Below are positions 1 to 6,200 of a DNA stretch of 6,590 nt, one piece after another. The stretch comes from JBGSWL01 sp041752455 (lineage in GTDB: Bacteria > Pseudomonadota > Alphaproteobacteria > Rhizobiales > Rhizobiaceae), in assembly GCA_041752455.1 (NCBI GenBank), contig JBGSWL010000136.1, positions 1 to 6,590 of the forward strand, given 5' to 3'. Position numbers and translations under genes: made by a program. Each line of letters begins with the position of its first letter. Position 1 is the first letter of the stretch. The notes beneath the pieces were generated by a model that made no database searches, had not been told where the DNA came from, and saw only the letters and a list, made by a program, of their open reading frames with translations.

Positions 1-69
1 CCGGAGAGCCTCGCCGTCCGGCTGTTCCGGCGCGTGGCGGGCGTTCTCATTCGCGAAAGCGGCTTTTGA
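1..69 (+). CDS. possible 3' end of an unrecognised upstream gene (partial)
   Basis: Frame 1 is open from the window edge and ends at a TGA at 67-69, giving 22 codons that read PESLAVRLFRRVAGVLIRES followed by Gly-Phe. Eighteen of the 22 codons end in G or C, more than in the next frame, which fits a coding tail in this GC-rich genome. It would end 72 bases before the cobQ start. I do not recognise the protein from so short a piece, and the segment could equally be non-coding leader of the cob operon. No function is proposed. Confidence 0.3.
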   Translation, partial: PESLAVRLFRRVAGVLIRESGF

Positions 70-141
70 GCGCGCCGTCAGGACAGGTTGCGGCGCAATT
101 GCCGCTTGGCGAAGGGCGCGCGGGGCGGTAGCCGTTGCGCC

Positions 142-1620
142 ATGGCGCTTTCGCTCATGTTTCAGGGAACCGGCTCGGATGTCGGCAAGACCGTGCTCGT
201 TGCCGGGCTTTGCCGGGCGCTGACGCTGCGCGGCCTTTCCGTGCGCCCGTTCAAGCCGCAGAACATGTCGAACAACGCAGCGGTTGCTGACGATGGCGGT
301 GAAATCGGCCGTGCCCAATGGCTGCAGGCACTGGCCTGCGGCGTGGCGCCGTCGGTCCACATGAACCCGGTGCTGCTGAAGCCGCAGTCCGAGACCGGCA
401 GCCAGGTCGTGGTGCACGGCAAGGTGGTGGCGACCGCGCTCGGGCGCGACTACCAGGCGCTGAAACCGAAGCTGCTCGGTGCGGTTCTGGACAGTTTTGC
501 GACGATTTCCAAACGGGCGGACATCGTGCTGGTCGAGGGGGCAGGATCGCCCGCCGAGATCAACCTGCGCGCCGGCGACATTGCAAACATGGGTTTTGCG
601 ACGGCGGCGAATGTGCCGGTGATCCTTGTCGGTGATATCGACCGGGGCGGGGTGATTGCGTCGCTGGTCGGCACGCACACGATCCTGTCAGACCAGGACC
701 GCGGAACGATCGCCGGCTATCTGATCAACAAGTTTCGCGGCGATGTGACGCTGTTCGACGACGGCCTTGCCGCCGTCACGCGTTTCACCGGTTGGCGCTC
801 GTTCGGCGTCGTGCCGTTCTTGAACGCGTCGGCACGCCTGCCGGCCGAGGATTCCGTGGCGCTTGAAAAACTGTCGCGGGGAACGGGCCGGGGATTGCTG
901 GTTGCTGTGCCGGTTCCGGGACGGATCGCCAATTTCGATGATCTCGATCCGCTGAAGGCCGAGCCGGGGGTCGATCTGATGATGGTGCGACCCGGTGAGG
1001 CAATTCCCGGCAGCGCCGGGCTGATCGTCCTGCCGGGATCGAAATCGACGATTGCCGATCTGGCGCAGTTTCACGCCTGCGGCTGGAGCGATGCCATCCG
1101 GTCAGCTGCTGCGCGTGGCACTCCGGTGATCGGCATCTGCGGCGGATACCAGATGCTCGGGCGCACCGTGCGCGATCCGGACAGGATCGAAGGGGACCGT
1201 GCAGAAATCGAAGGCATCGGCCTTCTGGATGTGGACACCGTCATGAAACCGGAAAAGACGGTGATGAACCGAACTGCCGTCAGCGCGGCGCATGGTGTTG
1301 CGCTCACCGGCTATGAAATTCATCTCGGCGAGACAACCGGCGCCGACTGTGACCGGCCGTTCGCGATCATAGACGGGCGAAGCGAAGGCGCGATGTCGGC
1401 AGACGGGCGCGTCATCGGCACATACCTGCACGGGGTGTTTGATTCAGGGGCGTTCCGGCGCGCGCTGCTCGCCGGGTTCGGCATCGAAACCGATGCGGCC
1501 GACCATCGCGCGCGGGTGATCGCGGCGCTCAATGACATCGCCGCAGACCTTGAACGTGTTCTCGATATTGACGGGCTGCTGGCGGTTGCCGAGCAGTCGC
1601 AAGCGTTGACAAGCGCCTGA
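142..1620 (+). CDS. cobQ: cobyric acid synthase (glutamine-hydrolysing) CobQ
   Basis: CobQ uses glutamine and ATP to amidate side-chain carboxylates b, d, e and g of adenosylcobyrinic acid a,c-diamide, giving adenosylcobyric acid; it is cytoplasmic. From the ATG at 142 the protein has 492 residues, the usual family length. The N-terminal ATP-binding (dethiobiotin-synthetase-like) domain shows the P-loop GTGSDVGKT (residues 9-17), the block KPQNMSNNA (38-46) and EGAGSPAEIN (132-141). The C-terminal class I glutamine amidotransferase-like domain shows GICGGYQMLG with the nucleophile Cys333 and the catalytic His430 in GTYLHGVF. The frame extends upstream to a TTG at 88, but 142 is preferred because it gives the short leader MALSLMFQGTG that matches the family; ATG 157 is a weaker alternative. 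The upstream Shine-Dalgarno is weak (G-rich bases about 122-127). Its stop overlaps the start of cobU by one base, suggesting coupled translation. Confidence 0.97.
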   Translation: MALSLMFQGTGSDVGKTVLVAGLCRALTLRGLSVRPFKPQNMSNNAAVADDGGEIGRAQWLQALACGVAPSVHMNPVLLKPQSETGSQVVVHGKVVATALGRDYQALKPKLLGAVLDSFATISKRADIVLVEGAGSPAEINLRAGDIANMGFATAANVPVILVGDIDRGGVIASLVGTHTILSDQDRGTIAGYLINKFRGDVTLFDDGLAAVTRFTGWRSFGVVPFLNASARLPAEDSVALEKLSRGTGRGLLVAVPVPGRIANFDDLDPLKAEPGVDLMMVRPGEAIPGSAGLIVLPGSKSTIADLAQFHACGWSDAIRSAAARGTPVIGICGGYQMLGRTVRDPDRIEGDRAEIEGIGLLDVDTVMKPEKTVMNRTAVSAAHGVALTGYEIHLGETTGADCDRPFAIIDGRSEGAMSADGRVIGTYLHGVFDSGAFRRALLAGFGIETDAADHRARVIAALNDIAADLERVLDIDGLLAVAEQSQALTSA

Positions 1621-2186
1621 TGGCAGGCGACGTGACGGGCATGACCATGATGCAACACAATCCCGCGATCACAGAGAACCCGCACGTCACCCTGGTGCTT
1701 GGCGGCGCGCGCTCCGGCAAGTCGGTTTTTGCCGAAAGGCTGGCGGCCGCGACCGGTCTTTCCAAGTGCTATGTTGCCACGGCGCAGGTGTTCGATGCGG
1801 AAATGCGGGTGCGGGTCGATCATCATCGCGCGCGCCGCGAAGGCTGGACGACTGTAGAAGAATCGGACGCGCTGGAGGCGGTGATCGCTGACGAAGCCGC
1901 GCCGCATCAGGTTCTGCTGGTCGATTGCCTGACGCTTTGGGTCACCAACCTGATGATGGCGGACGCCGACATCGACGCGCGCAGCGATGCGCTGTGTGCT
2001 GCGCTGTCAGCGGCGGCAGGTCCGGTAATCCTTGTGACCAACGAGGTTGGTCTCGGCATTGTCCCGGACAATGCGATGGCGCGGGCGTTTCGCGACCATG
2101 CGGGGCGCTTGCACCAGAAGGTGGCGCAGGTGGCCGGCAAGGTTCATTTCATGGCAGCAGGGCTGCCACTCACGATGAAGGGTTGA
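1620..2186 (+). CDS. cobU: bifunctional adenosylcobinamide kinase / adenosylcobinamide-phosphate guanylyltransferase (CobU, also called CobP)
   Basis: This enzyme phosphorylates adenosylcobinamide and then transfers GMP from GTP to give adenosyl-GDP-cobinamide, the activated precursor for nucleotide loop assembly. The 188-residue product has the P-loop GGARSGKS (residues 28-35), then ATAQVFDAEM and a VDHHRARR block (66-73) whose His pair (68/69) matches the region of the guanylylated His in the CobU family. It is followed by CLTLWVTNL and the signature VTNEVGLGIVP. The start at 1620 overlaps the cobQ TGA by one base. Internal ATGs at 1641, 1647 and 1650 would give 181, 179 or 178 residues, nearer to the usual family length of about 175-180. 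No strong ribosome binding site decides between them, so the first 10 residues are uncertain. The stop lies 6 bases before cobW. In aerobic-pathway literature this gene is named cobP. Confidence 0.96.
   Translation: MAGDVTGMTMMQHNPAITENPHVTLVLGGARSGKSVFAERLAAATGLSKCYVATAQVFDAEMRVRVDHHRARREGWTTVEESDALEAVIADEAAPHQVLLVDCLTLWVTNLMMADADIDARSDALCAALSAAAGPVILVTNEVGLGIVPDNAMARAFRDHAGRLHQKVAQVAGKVHFMAAGLPLTMKG
2177..2182 (+). promoter_or_regulatory. Shine-Dalgarno site of cobW
   Basis: GAAGGG inside the last codons of cobU lies 10 bases before the ATG at 2193. It supports that start and implies that cobW is translated from the same message as cobU. Confidence 0.55.
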
Positions 2187-2192
2187 ACGATC

Positions 2193-3263
2193 ATGACGGC
2201 AAAAATCCCGGCAACGGTGATCACCGGATTTCTCGGTGCGGGCAAGACCACGCTGATCCGGCACATGCTGGAAAATGCCGGTGGCCGGCGCATCGCGCTG
2301 ATCATCAACGAATTCGGTGATCTTGGCGTCGATGGCGGCCTGCTCAAGGGTTGCGGTATCGAGAACTGCCGCGACGAGGATGTCATCGAACTCAACAATG
2401 GCTGCATCTGCTGCACGGTGGCCGATGATTTCATTCCGACCATGCAGATGCTGCTCGGACGGGCCGAAAAGCCGGACCATATCGTCATCGAGACGTCGGG
2501 CCTTGCCTTGCCGCAGCCGCTGGTCGCGGCGTTCAACTGGCCGGATATTCGCACGCAGGTGACGGTCGACGGCGTCATCACCGTGGTCGATGCGGCGGCG
2601 GTGGCCGAAGGCCGCTTCGCCGATGACGAGGACGCGATTGCCGCACAGCGCGCTGCCGACGATGCGCTCGACCATGAAGGACCGCTCGAAGAACTGTTCG
2701 AGGACCAGCTGATTGCTGCCGACATGGTGGTGCTGAACAAGGCCGACCTCATCGACTCCGCGACACTGGAACGGGTGCGGACGGAAGTCTCTGCCCATGC
2801 GCGCAAGGCAGTACGGACCGTAACCTCGCAGATGGGCCGCCTGCCGATCGATGTGCTGCTTGGGCTTGGTGTCGGCACGGAAGACGATATCGCCAACCGC
2901 CGCAGCCATCACGAGATGGACCATGAAGGCCAAGATGGCGCTCATGAGCATGACCACGACGAGTTCGAGAGCTTCGTCGTATCGCTTGGTGCCATTGGCG
3001 ATCCGGCCGGTTTTGCCGAGCGACTGAAGGGCGTGATCGCGACGCACGACGTGCTGCGGATCAAGGGCTTCATCGCCGTGCCGGAAAAGCCGATGCGGCT
3101 CGTTTTGCAGGCCGTCGGCGGCCGCATTGCGCACCATTTCGACCGGCCGTGGGGCGACATGGAAGCGCGCGAGACGCGGCTTGTCGTCATCGGTCTGCAT
3201 GACACGATGGACGATATCGCGGTGCGCGCCGACATCGAGGCGGCCGCGCGCGCGGCGGCCTGA
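2193..3263 (+). CDS. cobW: CobW, G3E-family metal-binding GTPase, likely cobalt chaperone
   Basis: CobW belongs to the G3E P-loop GTPases related to HypB, UreG and the COG0523 zinc/cobalt chaperones. Family work indicates that it binds Co(II) in a nucleotide-dependent way and supplies it to cobalamin synthesis. The 356-residue protein shows the Walker A motif GFLGAGKTT (12-20), the metal site GCICC with Cys71, Cys73 and Cys74, the ETSGLALPQP block that follows switch II, and the guanine-specificity motif NKAD (182-185). A His/Asp/Glu-rich segment (about 239-257, with His at 239, 240, 244, 251, 253 and 255) separates the GTPase domain from the CobW C-terminal domain (about 260-350). The His-rich run is common in this family and is a plausible second metal site. 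The position directly before cobN, with a 13-base gap, fits delivery of cobalt to the CobNST chelatase. No zinc-uptake-regulator signal or separate promoter was seen. Confidence 0.96.
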   Translation: MTAKIPATVITGFLGAGKTTLIRHMLENAGGRRIALIINEFGDLGVDGGLLKGCGIENCRDEDVIELNNGCICCTVADDFIPTMQMLLGRAEKPDHIVIETSGLALPQPLVAAFNWPDIRTQVTVDGVITVVDAAAVAEGRFADDEDAIAAQRAADDALDHEGPLEELFEDQLIAADMVVLNKADLIDSATLERVRTEVSAHARKAVRTVTSQMGRLPIDVLLGLGVGTEDDIANRRSHHEMDHEGQDGAHEHDHDEFESFVVSLGAIGDPAGFAERLKGVIATHDVLRIKGFIAVPEKPMRLVLQAVGGRIAHHFDRPWGDMEARETRLVVIGLHDTMDDIAVRADIEAAARAAA

Positions 3264-3276
3264 CCGGGCGCCATCC

Positions 3277-6200
3277 ATGCATCTTCTGGCCGCCCAAAGA
3301 GGAACGATTGCCGAGGGCACCGAGGCGATCGATCTTGCCCAGGATCCGGCCGATCTCCTGTTCCTGTCGGCAGCCGATACGGAGATCGCGGCGATTGCCG
3401 CCGCGCGCGCGCGGCTCGGGTCTTCAGCGCAGGAGATGCGGGCGGGAAACCTGTTGCAGCTTTTGCATCCGATGTCGGTCGATACCTTCATCGAGCGGAC
3501 GGCCCGGCATGCGAAACTGGTCGTTGTGCGGCTGCTCGGCGGCGAAAGCTACTGGCCCTATGGCTGCGAGGCGCTGCAGGCGGCGGCGGTCGAGCACGGA
3601 TTTTCGCTGGCGATCCTGCCCGGCGATGACAAACCGGACCCCGGCGTTTCGCGGTTCTGCACCGGCGTTTCACGCGAGGATGCGGAAGCGCTGTGGCGCT
3701 ACCTCGTCGAGGGCGGGGCGGACAACGCAGTCGGGTTTGTGGCCACCTGCGGCGCGATGATTTCGGGCGGCGAGCGACCGGCGCAAGCGGTGCCGCTGAT
3801 GAAGGCGGGGGTGCTTCAGGTTTCACCCTCCCCCTTGTGGGGAGGGTCGGCGCGCAGCGCCGGGGTGGGGGTTGAAGCCCCAATATTCGGACCCCCACCC
3901 CGGACCGTCGCTGCACGCCGGTCCGACCCTCCCCACAAGTGGGAGGGTGGGGCGCGCATTCCCATCATCTTCTACCGGGCGCTGGTGCAGTCCGGCCAGA
4001 CACAGGCGATCGAGGCGCTGGCTGCGGCTTTGGCCGAACGCGGGATGATGCCGTTGCCGGTCTATGTCTCGTCGCTGAAAGATGCGGTGTCGGTGACGGT
4101 TCTGGAGCGACTGTTTGCCGAAAATCCACCGGCACTGATCATCAACACCACCGGCTTTGCCGTCGCCAAACCCGGCATGCCGCATGAGCAGACCGTGCTC
4201 GATGCAAGCGGCGCCATGATCCTGCAGGTGGTCTTGTCCGGATCGACGCGAGAGGCTTGGGCTTCATCCTCTCAGGGGCTGTCGGCGCGCGATCTGGCGA
4301 TGAATGTCGCCCTGCCGGAAGTGGACGGCAAGGTGCTGACGCGGGCGATCTCGTTCAAGGCGGCGGCGCGGTACGACGACGCGCTGCAGACCAACATCAT
4401 TGCGCCGGAGCCGGACGCCGGGCGCATTGCCCATGTGGCGGCGCTGGCGGCCAACTGGGTGCGGCTGCGGCAAACGCCGGAAGGAGAGCGGCGCGTCGCC
4501 ATCGTTCTTGCAAACTATCCGAACCGCGACGGGCGGCTGGCCAACGGCGTCGGTCTCGACACGCCGGCCGGGACGGTCGAGGTTCTCAAAGCCATGCGCG
4601 CAGCGGGCTATTTGACCGGCGATATCCCAGCCGATGGCGATGCGCTGATTGCGCATCTCAAGGCCGGGCCGACCAATGCGGCGGTCGATGCGCGCGAGGT
4701 GCGCGAGACGCTTTCTCTGCATGATTACAAGCGGTTCTTCGCAAGCTTGCCGGTTGAGAATCAGAGCCAACTGCGTGCGCGATGGGGTGAGCCGGAGGCC
4801 GATCCATTCTTTGCCGAAGGGCAGTTTGCCTTGCCGCTTTCGCGCTTCGGGAACGTGTTTGTCGGCATCCAACCGGCGCGTGGCTACAACATCGATCCGA
4901 AGGAAACCTACCATTCGCCGGACCTTGTGCCGCCGCACGGCTATGTCGCGTTCCATGCCTTCTTGCGCAGACAAGCCGATGTGCAGGCGGTCATTCACAT
5001 GGGCAAGCACGGCAATCTGGAATGGTTGCCCGGCAAGGCGATGGCGCTATCGGAAACCTGCTGGCCGGAAGTGGCACTCGGGCCGTTGCCGAACATCTAC
5101 CCATTCATCGTCAATGATCCGGGCGAGGGGACGCAGGCCAAGCGGCGCACCAGCGCGGTCATCATCGACCACCTGACGCCGCCGCTGACGCGCGCGGAAA
5201 ACCACGGCATGCTTGCCGACCTCGAACGGCTGGTGGACGAACATTACGAGGCGTCGGGCGGTGACCGGCGGCGGTTGACGCCGCTGAAACGGCAGATCCT
5301 CGACCTGATCCGCGATACCGGGCTCGATGCCGATGCTGGTATTGCTACCGGGGATGGCGACGATCAGGCGCTGGAAAAGCTCGACGCCTATCTGTGCGAC
5401 CTGAAGGAAATGCAGATCCGCGACGGGCTGCACGTTTTCGGTGTTGCGCCGGAAGGCCGGTTGCTGACCGATCTGGTCGTGGCGCTGGCGCGTGTGCCGG
5501 GCGGGGGGGTGGAGAGTTTGCACCGGGCGATTGCACGAGACCTGTTCTCCCCCCTTGAGGGGGAGATGTCTGCGCAGCAGACAGAGGGGGGTGCCCGGAC
5601 TTTACCCTCCCCCTTGTGGAGAGGGTCCGAGCGGAGCGAGGGGGTGGGGGTAGACGTCCTGTCATCCGAACCCCCACCCCGGACCTTCGCTTCGCGAATG
5701 TCCGACCCTCCCCACAAGGGGGAGGGTGGGATAGCGCCCTTCGACCCACTCGATTGCGCGATGGCCGAACCGTGGACCGGGCCGAAGCCGGAGATGCTCC
5801 TGCATGTCTCCGATGATCCTTGGCGGACGGCGGGTGATACGATCGAGCGGATCGAGTTGCTGGCCGCGCAACTGGTCTCCGGCGAGATCGCCTGCCCGGA
5901 CGACTGGGCAGAGACACGGGCCGTGCTCGATGTCGTAGAAGCCCGGCTGATGCCATCGGTCGTCGCCTGTGGCCGCGCGGAGATCAACGGCCTTTTGACC
6001 GCGCTCAGTGGCCGGTTCGTTGCGCCGGGGCCATCGGGTGCGCCGACGCGTGGGCGGCCGGATGTCCTCCCAACCGGGCGCAACTTCTATTCGGTGGATT
6101 GCCGCGCAGTGCCGACCGAGACGGCTTTTGCGCTCGGGCGGAAATCAGCGGAGCTTCTCGTCACCCGCCATGTGCAGGACCATGGCCAATACCCGACATC

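Noticed and set aside
90..105. Small inverted repeat (GCGGC/GCCGC) ahead of cobQ as an operator or terminator
   Set aside because: Only five pairs with a six-base loop and no T-run; such matches are expected by chance at this GC content.
88..141. TTG at 88 as the cobQ start, adding 18 residues
   Set aside because: The added residues are basic and unlike the family, while ATG 142 reproduces the usual short leader before the P-loop.
2159..2175. GCTGCCACT-like string near the cobU end as part of a B12 riboswitch
   Set aside because: It lies within cobU coding sequence, without the rest of the B12 box or the surrounding helices.
3241..3260. GC-rich inverted repeat at the end of cobW as a terminator
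   Set aside because: There is no T-run after it, it encodes the Ala-rich CobW C-terminus, and cobN starts only 13 bases after the stop, so termination there is unlikely.
2007..3491. Long open frame of 494 codons on the minus strand across cobU, cobW and cobN
   Set aside because: It runs antisense to three clearly recognised genes; its Arg/His-rich translation has no recognisable domain. It is a typical shadow of GC-rich coding sequence.
3823..4185. Minus-strand ORFs over the repeats with peptides such as TLPLVGRVG
   Set aside because: These are translations of the palindromic repeat itself and its flanks on the opposite strand, and they overlap clear cobN coding sequence.
3825..5727. CRISPR array or insertion sequence
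   Set aside because: There are only two distant copies of the long repeat, with no regular spacers, no transposase gene and no visible target duplication.
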